Below are positions 18,027-27,038 of a stretch of DNA of 64,000 nucleotides, one piece after another; positions within the stretch are counted from its first letter, which is position 1, and each line of letters starts with the position of its first letter. The notes beneath the pieces were generated by a model that searched no databases, was not told where the DNA came from, and was given only the letters and a program-made list of their open reading frames with translations. The position numbers and the translations under genes were made by a program. This stretch comes from Marinobacterium jannaschii DSM 6295 (GTDB lineage Bacteria; Pseudomonadota; Gammaproteobacteria; Pseudomonadales; Balneatricaceae), in assembly GCF_000620085.1 (NCBI RefSeq), contig NZ_KK211068.1, positions 145,134-209,133 of the forward strand. The letters are read 5' to 3'.

Positions 18027-18700
18027 GAGTAGAAATCGCGGGCGAAAACGCCCTGATCCTCTATTTTGGTGAAGAGACCAGCCCGGCTGTATCTGCCCAG
18101 GTGCAGCAGGCGGTCAGCCGTATCGAACAGGCGATGCCTGAGCTGCTGATCGACCTGGTGCCCTCCTATGCCTCGCTGCTGGTGATCTTCGATATGCTGG
18201 CCTGCGACCACCTTGAAGTACGTCGCCGCCTGCGCCAGTGCCTGCAGGGCATGGATAACGCCGAGTCCGGCGAGGGCCGCCTGGTCACGCTGCCGGCATG
18301 GTATGACGCTGAGTCCGGCCCCGACCTGGAGTCCCTGGCTGAGCGCGCCAAGCTGACGCCGGAAGAGGTGATCGCCATCCACAGCAGCATGGAATACCGC
18401 GTCTATGCGATCGGCTTCGCGCCGGGCTTTGCCTACCTCGGTGAGGTCGATCCGCGTATCGCCGCTCCACGGCTGTCGACGCCGCGCCAGAAGGTACCCC
18501 GTGGTGCCGTCGCGATCGCCGACCGCCAGACTGCGGTCTACCCGGCTGTGTCGCCGGGTGGCTGGAACCTGATCGGCCTCTGCCCGACGCGGATGTTCAA
18601 TCCGGATGCCGAACCCACCATGCCGGTGGAAGTCGGTGACCGGGTCACCTTCAAACCGATCAGCCGGGAAGAATTTATTGAGCTGGGAGGTGAGCTATGA
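18023..18700 (+). CDS. pxpB: 5-oxoprolinase subunit B (KipI family)
   Basis: A 225-residue protein of the KipI/PxpB family. An N-terminal region with GENALILYFGEE is followed by a cyclophilin-like C-terminal domain bearing YAIGFAPGFAYLGEVDPRI and the SPGGWNLIG motif. It works with PxpC as the partner of PxpA in 5-oxoproline hydrolysis; the Bacillus homologue was first described as an inhibitor of a sporulation kinase. Both ends overlap the neighbouring genes by 4 bases (ATGA), which argues for stoichiometric synthesis. Confidence 0.94.
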   Translation: MRVEIAGENALILYFGEETSPAVSAQVQQAVSRIEQAMPELLIDLVPSYASLLVIFDMLACDHLEVRRRLRQCLQGMDNAESGEGRLVTLPAWYDAESGPDLESLAERAKLTPEEVIAIHSSMEYRVYAIGFAPGFAYLGEVDPRIAAPRLSTPRQKVPRGAVAIADRQTAVYPAVSPGGWNLIGLCPTRMFNPDAEPTMPVEVGDRVTFKPISREEFIELGGEL

Positions 18701-19632
18701 GCGGATTTAACGTTCTCCAGCCGGGCCTGCTGACCCTGATCCAGGACGCCGGCCGTTTCGGCCATCACCGTATCGGCCTGACCACCGGCGGTCCACTGGA
18801 CGCCGAAGCCTTTAGCTGGGCCAACCGCCTCTGTGGCAACCAGCCCGGCGCTACCGCGCTGGAAGTCAGCATCGGCGGCCTGGTGCTGGAAGCCGATGTG
18901 GCAACCCGTATCGTCCTCACCGGCGCCGAGATGCCGCTGAAGATCAACGGCGTGGAACAGTCCCGCTGGCACAGCCATAAGGTGCAGCCGGGCGATAAGA
19001 TCGAAGTCGGCTTTGCCGCGGCCGGTGCCCGCTGTTACCTGGCAGTAAGCGGCGGCTTCCAGATCACCCACAGCTTCTCCAGTGCCGCCACTGTCACCCG
19101 CGAAGGGATCGGCGGTATCGATGGCCAGAAACTGCAACAGGGTGCCTACCTGCACTGCGCCAATACCCCGGCAGCCAAAGGCTACCGCCTGGCAGATGAG
19201 CATCAGCCTGACTACGCCAGCGATGTCACCCTGCGGGTGATTCAGGGCTACCAGCAGAGCGCCTTCAGCACCATCCAGAAGCGGATCTTCTTCAGCAGCG
19301 AATATAAGGTCACCGACCGTGCCGACCGCATGGGCTTCCGCCTCGAAGGACCGGAGATCAAACCATCGATCGACGGCATCCTCTCCGAAGGGATCTGTCA
19401 CGGCGCGATACAGGTACCGGCCGACGGCCAGCCGATCATCCTGCTGAACGACCGCCAGACCATCGGCGGTTATCCGAAGATCGGCTCTGTGATCGCGGCA
19501 GATACGGCCCGCCTGACCCAGCTGATGCCCGGTGCCAGCCTCTCCTTCGAAGAGATCAGCATCGATCAGGCACACAACCTCTATTGTCTGGCTCAGAAGC
19601 GCTTCGAGCGCACCGAACCTGAAGCCGTCTAA
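18697..19632 (+). CDS. pxpC: 5-oxoprolinase subunit C (KipA family)
   Basis: A 311-residue biotin-dependent-carboxylase-like protein of the KipA/PxpC family. Motifs include VLQPGLLTLIQDAGRFGHH, GLTTGGPLDAEAFSWANRL, YLAVSGGF, and near the C-terminus LSEGICHGAIQVPADGQPI and DRQTIGGYPKIG. It forms the PxpBC part of 5-oxoprolinase. It overlaps pxpB by 4 bases and is followed 27 bases later by the DUF4392 gene. Confidence 0.94.
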   Translation: MSGFNVLQPGLLTLIQDAGRFGHHRIGLTTGGPLDAEAFSWANRLCGNQPGATALEVSIGGLVLEADVATRIVLTGAEMPLKINGVEQSRWHSHKVQPGDKIEVGFAAAGARCYLAVSGGFQITHSFSSAATVTREGIGGIDGQKLQQGAYLHCANTPAAKGYRLADEHQPDYASDVTLRVIQGYQQSAFSTIQKRIFFSSEYKVTDRADRMGFRLEGPEIKPSIDGILSEGICHGAIQVPADGQPIILLNDRQTIGGYPKIGSVIAADTARLTQLMPGASLSFEEISIDQAHNLYCLAQKRFERTEPEAV

Positions 19633-19659
19633 GAATCAATTTTTGTGGAGACACTCATT

Positions 19660-20499
19660 GTGAATGAAGCAGCACTGAGTAAACAGATTGAAGATGTACT
19701 GGTCGCCCGTAACCCGCGTGGTATGAAGACCGTCCAGCCTGCGCTGGAAACCGGCTACTACCTGCGCGCGGCACAGATGCTGCGTGATGTGAAAGGCACC
19801 GTACTGATCGGCACCGGCTTCCCGGTGGTCGACACTTTCGAAACCGATGGCCCTGTCGGCACACTGGCGCTGTATCAGGCGCTGGAAACCCTGGGCGCGA
19901 CACCGGTGATCGTCTGCGGCAAGCCGATGTCCGAAGCCCTGGCGAAGGACTACCGTGTCTGTGAAATCCATGTCGGTCCACACGAGCAGCGCGAACAGGA
20001 AGCGCTGGATGCGCTGGCAAAATACCAGCCGGAAGTGATCGTATCGATCGAACGTCCGGGCCAGGCGGAAGATGGCGACTACTACAATATGCGCGGTGAA
20101 AGCATCGGCGCCCGCGCTGCCTGCTTCGACAGCTTCGTGCGTAATGCCAGCTGCCCGACCATCGCTATCGGCGACGGCGGTAACGAGATCGGTATGGGCA
20201 ACATCTACGCGGCCCTGAAAGACCTCGATATCATGGCCTCTGCCACCAAGGTGGATGAACTGCTGATCGCCGACGTCTCCAACTGGGGCGCTTACGGCAT
20301 CATGACCTTCCTCGGCCTGTGGGCAGAAAAAGACCTGCTGGGCGCGGTGAAGCCGCTGGAAATCCTCGAATACATCTCCCAGCTGGGCAGCGTTGACGGC
20401 GTGACCCGCCTCAATGAGCTGACCGAAGACGGGATGCCGGTCAGCGAAGGCGAAAGCGTGCTGCTGCAACTGCGCCAGCTGAGCGGATTCGCAGCCTGA
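19660..20499 (+). CDS. DUF4392 / D-glutamate cyclase C-terminal-type protein
   Basis: A 279-residue protein of the DUF4392 (D-glutamate cyclase-like C-terminal) family. Motifs include VLIGTGFPVVDTFETDGPVG, VIVSIERPGQAEDGDYYNMR and the glycine-rich AIGDGGNEIGMGN. In mammalian DGLUCY this domain follows a DUF1445 domain in one chain; here the two are separate genes on either side of pxpABC. GTG 19660 is preferred over an in-frame GTG at 19645 because GGAG lies 9 bases before it and the upstream codons look non-coding. The predicted role is as partner of the 16491-17279 product. Confidence 0.86.
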   Translation: MNEAALSKQIEDVLVARNPRGMKTVQPALETGYYLRAAQMLRDVKGTVLIGTGFPVVDTFETDGPVGTLALYQALETLGATPVIVCGKPMSEALAKDYRVCEIHVGPHEQREQEALDALAKYQPEVIVSIERPGQAEDGDYYNMRGESIGARAACFDSFVRNASCPTIAIGDGGNEIGMGNIYAALKDLDIMASATKVDELLIADVSNWGAYGIMTFLGLWAEKDLLGAVKPLEILEYISQLGSVDGVTRLNELTEDGMPVSEGESVLLQLRQLSGFAA

Positions 20500-20676
20500 A
20501 CGAACGCCCCGGCGGTGCCTGCTAAGCCGTCTGAGTAAGCCGCCGGATAAGCGGCGCAGCCTACCCGGCTGCGACCGTTCAGACCGATAACGCCCCCAAC
20601 GCTTCAAAAGAGCATCGCGGGGGCGTTGCTAACACAGTATGATCAGCTCTATACCGTCGTACCTAGAGACCCGCTG
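20500..20676 (+). terminator. Hairpin-rich end of the pxp operon
   Basis: Three inverted repeats follow the operon: GCCGC / GCGGC (20539-20555), GCAGCC / GGCTGC (20556-20572, 5-nt loop), and a larger AACGCCCCC / GGGGGCGTT (20589-20597 with 20619-20627). The first two resemble REP-type intergenic repeats. None has a strong T run, but together they probably protect or terminate the operon mRNA. Confidence 0.5.
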
Positions 20677-21570
20677 ATGCGTCTGCGTAACCTGCAAACC
20701 TTTGTAAAAGTTGCCCACCTTGGCAGTTTCCATGCCGCAGCCCTGCAGCTGCATGCCACCCAGCCTGCTATCTCCGCCCGTATCGTGGCACTGGAAGATG
20801 AACTCGGCGTCCAGCTGTTTATCCGTGATAAAAGCGGCACCCGGCTTTCTGCCCGCGGCACCCAGATGCTGCCCTACGCAGAGAAGCTGCTGGCGATCAG
20901 CCAGGAGATGAAAAGCCAGCTGAAACAGGACACCCCTGACCGCGGCATCCTGCGCATCGGCATTGCAGAAACCCTGTCCCACCTGTGGCTCTCCGATCTG
21001 CTGAACCACTGGCGCAAGCAGCATCCGCTGATCTCCTTCGAGCTGATCAGTGATATCACCACCACCCTGATTCAGCAGCTGGAAGACCATCAGCTCGACC
21101 TGGCCCTGATGGTGTCGGAACATGCACATATGCCGAAACTGATCACCGAACCGCTGTGCAGTTACCAGCAATGCTGGGTGGCCAGCCCGGAACTGATCGA
21201 CAGCAACAAGGTACAGAGCCTTGAGGCATTGTCTGCCTATCCGATTCTCAGCTTTCCGCGCGATACCCGGCCCTGGCATTACCTGCAGCAGCTGTTTGCC
21301 AGACAGCAGGAAGAGCTGGTGATTCATACCTGCAGCTCGGTCGCCAGCCTGCTGCGACTGGCGGAACAGGGCGTCGGCACCGTGCTGCTGCCGTATCCCG
21401 TGGTGCAGAAATCGCTGGATGCCGGCCGCCTGACCCGGCTGGAGGTGAGTAACGCGCCCCCGGAACTTTCATTCTGCTGCTCCTGGCGGCTGGATGACGA
21501 CCGTATCGTTCCCCGCCTGCTGGCCCAGAGCGGTCGCGAGATCGTTACCGCAGGCAACGCAGGTGCGTAA
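20677..21570 (+). CDS. LysR-family transcriptional regulator
   Basis: A 297-residue LysR regulator. The helix-turn-helix spans about residues 1-60 (MRLRNLQTFVKVAHLGSFHA, then ATQPAISARIVALEDELG). The effector domain starts near 90 (GILRIGIAETLSHLWLSDLL) and includes QHGV-like LAEQGVGTVLLPY. ATG 20677 gives the standard family N-terminus; the longer frame from 20626 runs through the preceding hairpin and is rejected. Its position between the D-glutamate cyclase/5-oxoprolinase operon and the D-amino acid aminotransferase gene suggests it controls one or both. Confidence 0.88.
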   Translation: MRLRNLQTFVKVAHLGSFHAAALQLHATQPAISARIVALEDELGVQLFIRDKSGTRLSARGTQMLPYAEKLLAISQEMKSQLKQDTPDRGILRIGIAETLSHLWLSDLLNHWRKQHPLISFELISDITTTLIQQLEDHQLDLALMVSEHAHMPKLITEPLCSYQQCWVASPELIDSNKVQSLEALSAYPILSFPRDTRPWHYLQQLFARQQEELVIHTCSSVASLLRLAEQGVGTVLLPYPVVQKSLDAGRLTRLEVSNAPPELSFCCSWRLDDDRIVPRLLAQSGREIVTAGNAGA

Positions 21571-21915
21571 TGGCTGAACGGAATCTGGCCTAGGTAAAAT
21601 GCAGAATCTGGACCAAACACAGCCAGTTAAATTTGCTGTTAAATGAGTTTATTCCTGATAAAGCTCCAATAATTATCGAGTTTTATAAAAATTATGTTTT
21701 CTCAACCTACGTATTGCAAAGAAACACCTTTTTGAGGAAACTGCCGAAAAATCACTCAACTGGCTGCTAAGACTACAATAAGGCGCACTGTGGCTGATCG
21801 GCCCGAATCACCACCAGCACTTTGAGCGGATGTCACTGTCATACCGTACATCCCCGCCGGCTAAACCAATCAACAGCCCGTTGATTATCTGAATTGATAT
21901 GAGAGGAAGGTTAAT
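21571..21915. other. AT-rich leader of the D-amino acid aminotransferase gene
   Basis: About 345 bases with no ORF. An AT-rich stretch (21640-21725) probably contains the promoter. A 9-bp inverted repeat (CAGCCAGTT at 21620-21628, AACTGGCTG at 21758-21766) brackets it at a wide spacing; its meaning is unclear. GAGAGGAAGG forms a strong ribosome site before 21916. Confidence 0.35.
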
Positions 21916-22779
21916 ATGAGCATTGCATATCTGAACGGCGAATATCTGCCGCTGTCCGAAGCACGTATCTCTCCACTGGATCGCGGCTTCCTGTTCGGCG
22001 ACGGTATCTACGAAGTTGTACCGTACTACGCGGGTAAGCCGGTTGGTTTCAACCCTCATATGACCCGCATGGCTAATGGCCTGGCCGAGATCGAAATCAA
22101 CTGCGATATCGACCTGGCTGGCTGGAACGAACTGATGAGCGACCTGGTTGAGCGTAACGCTGACCTGGGCGAAAACCTGGGCGTCTACGTACAGGTTACC
22201 CGTGGTGCCGACGTTAAGCGCTTCCACGCTTACCCTGAAGATGTGCCGGCCACTGTTTTCGCGTTCGCCTTCCCGATCAAAGATCCTGAGCCAACCGACC
22301 GCACTAAAGCCCACGGCTACAAAGTAAACAGCACTGAAGATCTGCGCTGGAAACGCTGCCACATTAAGTCCACTGCACTGCTGGGCAACGTTATCCACTA
22401 CCAGCAGGGCCACTCTGCCGGTCAGAACGAAATCCTGCTGTACAACGAAGCAGGCGAACTGACTGAAGGTTCCAGCTGCAACGCTTTCATCGTTAAAGAT
22501 GGTGTCGTGATCACCCCGATCCAGGACAACCAGATCCTGCCGGGCATCACCCGTCGCATCATTATCGACAGCATCAAGGCTGCCGGTACTATCCAGATTG
22601 AAGAACGGACCATCACCATGGATGAAGTGCGTAACGCTGACGAGATCTGGATCACCAGCTCCTCGAAAGAGATCGCACCGGTTATCGAACTGGACGGCCA
22701 GCCTGTCGGCGACGGTAAAGTCGGCCAGGTCTGGGAAGAAGCGTTTAAGATCTACACTGCTTCAAAATTCGACTACTGA
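21916..22779 (+). CDS. dat: D-amino acid aminotransferase (class IV)
   Basis: A 287-residue fold-type IV PLP enzyme. Markers are YLNGEYLPLSEARISPLDRG, FGDGIYEV, the catalytic lysine at about K151 in RCHIKSTALLGNV, and EGSSCNAFIV with PGITRR. These match D-alanine/D-amino acid transaminases, which exchange amino groups between D-alanine and 2-oxoglutarate to give D-glutamate and pyruvate. Branched-chain transaminases share the fold, but spacing and length fit the D-specific group. Codon use is that of a well-expressed gene. Its nearness to the D-glutamate cyclase/5-oxoprolinase operon supports a common D-glutamate role. Confidence 0.85.
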   Translation: MSIAYLNGEYLPLSEARISPLDRGFLFGDGIYEVVPYYAGKPVGFNPHMTRMANGLAEIEINCDIDLAGWNELMSDLVERNADLGENLGVYVQVTRGADVKRFHAYPEDVPATVFAFAFPIKDPEPTDRTKAHGYKVNSTEDLRWKRCHIKSTALLGNVIHYQQGHSAGQNEILLYNEAGELTEGSSCNAFIVKDGVVITPIQDNQILPGITRRIIIDSIKAAGTIQIEERTITMDEVRNADEIWITSSSKEIAPVIELDGQPVGDGKVGQVWEEAFKIYTASKFDY

Positions 22780-22830
22780 TCCCGTAGCCGGATAGACTCA
22801 CGGCCTTAAGTCGTGCAAAAGACGACATAG

Positions 22831-22855
22831 CCCCCGCCTCCGTGCGGGGGTTTTT
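22831..22855 (+). terminator. Rho-independent terminator after dat
   Basis: A stem CCCCCGC / GCGGGGG with a 6-nt loop is followed by five T, about 50 bases after the stop codon. Confidence 0.92.
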
Positions 22856-22952
22856 GTTTGAATCTGAAACAGATGCCCAGCGCTGTACTATCCTGTATTT
22901 CTAGTCACTTCTGACTTTGATTCTTGGATGAAAACTTCAGCAGGGAGCTCCT

Positions 22953-24011
22953 ATGTTCAGATTGTGCTTCAGTCCACTGCTCACAGCCGTTACTGCCGGC
23001 CTGCTCTCATCAGGCCTCTGTGCCGCCGAAACCTTAAGAATCCTCAACTGGGAAGAATATCTCAGCGATGAAGTCATCGCTTTATGGCAGCAGGAGACGG
23101 GTGTCAGGATCGAACAGGTCTATTTTGACAGCGATGAGATCCGGGACCAGATACTCAACACCAGTCAGAAAATTAACTTTGACCTGGCCATCATGGATCA
23201 GCTGATCACGCCCCAGTTTGGTAACAAAGGCACCATTGTAGAGATCCCGCCCGAGCGTATTCCCAATCTGAGCCATATCGGCGATGAGCACCGCAATGCC
23301 TGCAGCCGTTACGGCGTCCCCTACGCCTGGGGAATGGTGGGCATCATCTATCGCAGCGACAAGGTGACACGCCCCGAATCCTGGAACGACCTGCTAACCC
23401 CGGCTGCGGAGCTTCAGGGCCATATCAGCATGCTCTATGACTACCTGGACACGCTGATTCCGCCGCTGCAGGCAATGGATCAGGACTTCATGACCGAGGA
23501 CCGGGAAACCCTGAAGCAGGCGTTCGAAATCCTGAAAAAACAGGCCCCCTCGCTGCTGACGCTGCAGTACCCGATCAGCTTTATGCGTAACTCGCCGCAG
23601 GCAGAACAACTCTACATGGGGATGGCGTACAGCGGCGACCAGTATGTACTGAACGAGATGAGTGACGGCGATGAGCGTTGGAAATTCACCGTCCCCGGCG
23701 AAGGCGGTGCCATCTGGCGTGACTGCCTGACGGTGATGGCCGAATCGGACAATAAGGCACAGGCCCTCGCCTTTATCGACTTCCTTAACCGCCCGCATAT
23801 CGCCGCCATGAATGCCGAATCGCTCTACGTCGCTCCGGTAAACCACAGCGCCCTGACTGAGCTTTCCAGCGACTTTCTCAATGACACTGAAGTCTTCCCC
23901 GGCGCTGAAGTACTGGCTAAAAGCCAGAACTACCGGCCGATCAGTTCGGAGAGCGTAACCCTGCGTAAACGCATTACCGGCGCCATGCGTAAACTCTATG
24001 AGGCTAAATAA
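22953..24011 (+). CDS. nspS: NspS-like periplasmic polyamine-binding sensor protein
   Basis: A 352-residue PotD/PotF-type extracellular binding protein. It has a signal peptide (cleavage near GLCAAE), then LRILNWEEYLSDEVI, YGVPYAWGMVGIIYRSDKV, FMRNSPQAEQLYMGMAYSGD and a C-terminal MRKLY. No polyamine ABC transporter genes are present. Instead it overlaps the next gene, a membrane GGDEF-EAL protein, by 14 bases. The same arrangement is known in Vibrio cholerae, where NspS reports norspermidine and spermidine to MbaA. Which polyamine is bound here cannot be read from the sequence. Confidence 0.85.
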   Translation: MFRLCFSPLLTAVTAGLLSSGLCAAETLRILNWEEYLSDEVIALWQQETGVRIEQVYFDSDEIRDQILNTSQKINFDLAIMDQLITPQFGNKGTIVEIPPERIPNLSHIGDEHRNACSRYGVPYAWGMVGIIYRSDKVTRPESWNDLLTPAAELQGHISMLYDYLDTLIPPLQAMDQDFMTEDRETLKQAFEILKKQAPSLLTLQYPISFMRNSPQAEQLYMGMAYSGDQYVLNEMSDGDERWKFTVPGEGGAIWRDCLTVMAESDNKAQALAFIDFLNRPHIAAMNAESLYVAPVNHSALTELSSDFLNDTEVFPGAEVLAKSQNYRPISSESVTLRKRITGAMRKLYEAK

Positions 24012-26316
24012 GCGCGCGGGGCTGTTGATGCTGCCGGTGATTCTGGCGGCCTATATCACTGCAGCGATCTCTGTGTTTCAGCTACAGCGCAAGACGGTGG
24101 AAAAAGCCGAGCTGTCTCAGCTGTCCCATAATATGGCAGAGCTGAAGACCATCCATGACAATCACAGCCGCTTCGCCAGCAACTACCTGTTCACCCTGCT
24201 CAAGGGTAATGTCCTCAAAGGCTATCTCAACGAACAGAACGACTACCTCCGTGCCAGAACCCTCGGCATCAGCCTGGAGGAAGCACTCTACGGCCTGCTG
24301 CCGGATCAGTCAGGTTTCGCCTCGATCACCCTGATCCAACCCAACCGGCAGGTGATGTTCTACTACGAAAACAGCGAGGACCCCTTTGCCGATATCTCGC
24401 CTGAGCACAAAAGCATTGCTATCCAGACACTCAGCTCCGGACAGAGCCGTAACCAGAAGCTGATACTCAATCAGGACAATGCACTGTTACTCTATACCCT
24501 GATTATCGACCGCGAAACGATGCTACAGCCGGTCGATTTTTCAGCCCCGGGCACGCTGGCTCTGCAGATGGCACTGGAAGCCGTGGAGCTGAACAGCCGC
24601 ATCAGCGCCATCGAGAAACGCTATATGGCCCGGGTGGACATCTCAGCCAGCGCCCCCGAGCGCCCCTTCAGTCACGCCGTCGCCCTGACCCCGGAAATCA
24701 CCGTTTCGATGACGATTCCCAAGGCCTATTTTGACTCACTGTTACAGCCCTTTAAGCAGCAGCTGATGCTGGCGATCACAGGCCTGAGCGCGGCGACGCT
24801 GCTGATGCTCAGCCTGCTGATCCGGCGCTTTATCACCCAGCCCATTGCTAAGCTGGACCAACAGCTGGCCGCGGTGATGGAAAAGCGGCTGGATAACATC
24901 GCCAACAGCGAGGGCGACGATGAGATCTCTCACCTGGCCGGAAGCTTCCATAAGCTATACCAGAGGCTCTCCGACGCCCATGAGATAACCCGGCGGCTTT
25001 CACTGACCGACTCCCTGACGACACTGCCAAACCGCAGCAGCTTTACCCAGCAGTTAACGGCCGCGCTGGAGAGCAACCCCCAGGCCCAGCTGGCCCTGCT
25101 GTTTATCGATCTGGATAACTTCAAGTTCGTCAACGACCGCTTCGGCCATGAAGCCGGCGACAGCCTGCTGCGATCCTTTGCCCATCGGACTCAGTCACTG
25201 CTGCGCCACCGGGACTCGGATGAACGCAGCCCGGATGATATCTTCTTTTCCCGCCTGTCTGGGGATGAGTTCGCCATCCTGATCCGGAATATCCGTCAGC
25301 CACAGACAGCCCCGGAGATCGCCCGCCGTATCATCGAACAGTTTGATAACGGCTTTAAAGTAGAGCGGATCAAGTACCCGGTCAGTGCCAGCATCGGCAT
25401 TGCCCTGTATCCCCGGGATGCCGGCAACGCCTCCCAGCTGATATCCAACGCGGATGCCGCCATGTACCAGGCCAAGTCCGAAGGCAAGAACCGCTACTCG
25501 ATCTACTCGGAAAAGCTGACACAAAAAGCCCGCCAGCTGAAAGAGATCGAGCAACAGCTGCGCAGCATCGTGTTCGACCAGGAATTCCATCTGGTCTTTA
25601 TGCCCACCCTGAACCGGGACGCTGAGGTCAGCCACTGCGAGGCGTTGTTGCGCTGGAACTCTCCCTCACTGGGCAACGTGCCACCCGACCTGTTTATCCC
25701 CATTGCAGAAAGTACCGGCAGTTTCGCCCATATCGACAAGTGGGTGCTCAATCAGGCACTGGCGGCCTATCCGTCGTTACAACGCCGCTTTGGCGAGCAA
25801 CTGACGCTGAGTATCAACCTGTCGGCCGCCGAACTGGAAAACCCGCAACTGGAGCAGATGCTGCTGGATGCCCTGGCGCGGCATCCGGTGGACAGCCGCC
25901 ATATCGAGCTGGAGATCACCGAAACCTTCAATGCCCATCACAGCAGCAGACATATCGCGGTGCTGAACCGCATCCGGGCGATCGGATTTTCGATTGTGAT
26001 CGATGACTTTGGCACCGGCTACACCTCGATGCTGCAGATGGTTGAGTATCCGGTGGATAAGATAAAACTCGATAAGACCTTTACTGGCATGCTTACTCAG
26101 CCCCGTCAGCGTAAGCTGCTGAAGCCGATTATCGACCTGTGCCACTCGCAGCAGATCTGCGTAACTGCCGAAGGAATAGAGACCCGCCAGCAGCAACAGC
26201 TGCTGATGGAAGCCGGTTGCGACTATTTTCAGGGCTATCTGATCTGTAAGCCGGAACGGCTGGAGAGGTTGCCACAGGAGATACCGGACAGCGTGGTCCG
26301 GGTGCTCAGCGTCTAG
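23998..26316 (+). CDS. mbaA: MbaA-like membrane GGDEF-EAL c-di-GMP protein
   Basis: A 772-residue protein with two membrane segments (about 7-25 and 256-277) enclosing a periplasmic sensor domain, then HAMP (about 280-330), GGDEF (about 340-500) and EAL (about 515-765). The cyclase motif is the variant SGDEF (421-425). The phosphodiesterase domain keeps its key residues: EALLRW (548-), INLSAAE, LEITET, IDDFGTGYTS, KLDKTF and TAEGIET. It is therefore likely to hydrolyse c-di-GMP; cyclase activity is less certain. The 14-base overlap with the nspS-like gene implies coupled synthesis of a receptor complex. Its stop codon overlaps that of the convergent DUF481 gene. Confidence 0.88.
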   Translation: MRLNKRAGLLMLPVILAAYITAAISVFQLQRKTVEKAELSQLSHNMAELKTIHDNHSRFASNYLFTLLKGNVLKGYLNEQNDYLRARTLGISLEEALYGLLPDQSGFASITLIQPNRQVMFYYENSEDPFADISPEHKSIAIQTLSSGQSRNQKLILNQDNALLLYTLIIDRETMLQPVDFSAPGTLALQMALEAVELNSRISAIEKRYMARVDISASAPERPFSHAVALTPEITVSMTIPKAYFDSLLQPFKQQLMLAITGLSAATLLMLSLLIRRFITQPIAKLDQQLAAVMEKRLDNIANSEGDDEISHLAGSFHKLYQRLSDAHEITRRLSLTDSLTTLPNRSSFTQQLTAALESNPQAQLALLFIDLDNFKFVNDRFGHEAGDSLLRSFAHRTQSLLRHRDSDERSPDDIFFSRLSGDEFAILIRNIRQPQTAPEIARRIIEQFDNGFKVERIKYPVSASIGIALYPRDAGNASQLISNADAAMYQAKSEGKNRYSIYSEKLTQKARQLKEIEQQLRSIVFDQEFHLVFMPTLNRDAEVSHCEALLRWNSPSLGNVPPDLFIPIAESTGSFAHIDKWVLNQALAAYPSLQRRFGEQLTLSINLSAAELENPQLEQMLLDALARHPVDSRHIELEITETFNAHHSSRHIAVLNRIRAIGFSIVIDDFGTGYTSMLQMVEYPVDKIKLDKTFTGMLTQPRQRKLLKPIIDLCHSQQICVTAEGIETRQQQQLLMEAGCDYFQGYLICKPERLERLPQEIPDSVVRVLSV

Positions 26317-27038
26317 AAGCTGTACACCAGCGTCGCCGCCGTCTCGATATCGGTATTCTCACTATCCTGCGGGACGCTGCTGCTGTGTTTAACCGTCAGT
26401 GTCAGCTTCATCGCCAGGGCATCAGCGATCTTGGACCTGAGCCCGGCTGTGGATTTGGTAATAGTGGCATCTTTACCGATCTCCATGGAAAGGGCATGTT
26501 TAAGGCGGGAAACAGTGCTGATCTGCCACTTAAGATCTGAGCCCAGGCGAAAGATCAGGTCGTTCTCCTCAGCCCCGTTATCGAGCCGGTTGCTGCGCAG
26601 ACCCAGGCCGGTTTCGAGGTTCCACAGCAGGTTTTCGCGTTGCTGCACCGGCCAGCCATAACCGACCGAGAAGCTGCTCTGGTGGTTGTAGCCACTGAAG
26701 CGATCATTTTCATAATCCAGCACCCCAAACAGATAGCGTCCCGCTTCCAGCTTGTAATCCAGCTGCGCGGACAACAGATAGCGTTCGGCCGAGGTCTGGT
26801 CAGAGTCAGCCGCATGCAAGGTGTCGAGGTTAAAGTTAAACCGCCAGCGGGCACTGTCGCGCTCACCGTTAAGCTTGAACACCGAGGTTTCGGTATCGGT
26901 ATTGCCGCGACTGGCCACAAAGCCCAGTTCAGCATCAAAAACCCAGCGATCTTCCGGAGTCTCCAGCAGCGGGGCCGCCACCGAAACGCTACAACTCAGA
27001 CCGAGCACACAGCTCAGTAATCGAACCGCCGGTTTCAT
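26313..27038 (-). CDS. DUF481 family outer-membrane beta-barrel protein
   Basis: A 241-residue protein with a signal peptide (cleavage near SVSVAAP) and a series of amphipathic beta strands ending in phenylalanine (TLVYSF), the usual outer-membrane signal. The segments DAELGFVASRGNTDTETSV, LLSAQLDYKLEAGRYLFGVL and ETGLGLRSNRL identify DUF481 (YdiY-like). Members appear in many marine and enteric bacteria, sometimes acid- or salt-induced; no specific function is established. It is convergent with the GGDEF-EAL gene, and the two stop codons overlap by two bases. Confidence 0.85.
   Translation of the reverse strand: MKPAVRLLSCVLGLSCSVSVAAPLLETPEDRWVFDAELGFVASRGNTDTETSVFKLNGERDSARWRFNFNLDTLHAADSDQTSAERYLLSAQLDYKLEAGRYLFGVLDYENDRFSGYNHQSSFSVGYGWPVQQRENLLWNLETGLGLRSNRLDNGAEENDLIFRLGSDLKWQISTVSRLKHALSMEIGKDATITKSTAGLRSKIADALAMKLTLTVKHSSSVPQDSENTDIETAATLVYSF

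Noticed and set aside
16491..19632. Reading the cluster as urea amidolyase/allophanate hydrolase
   Set aside because: KipI/KipA proteins are often annotated as allophanate hydrolase subunits, but the adjacent LamB/YcsF gene and the 4-base overlaps identify 5-oxoprolinase PxpABC.
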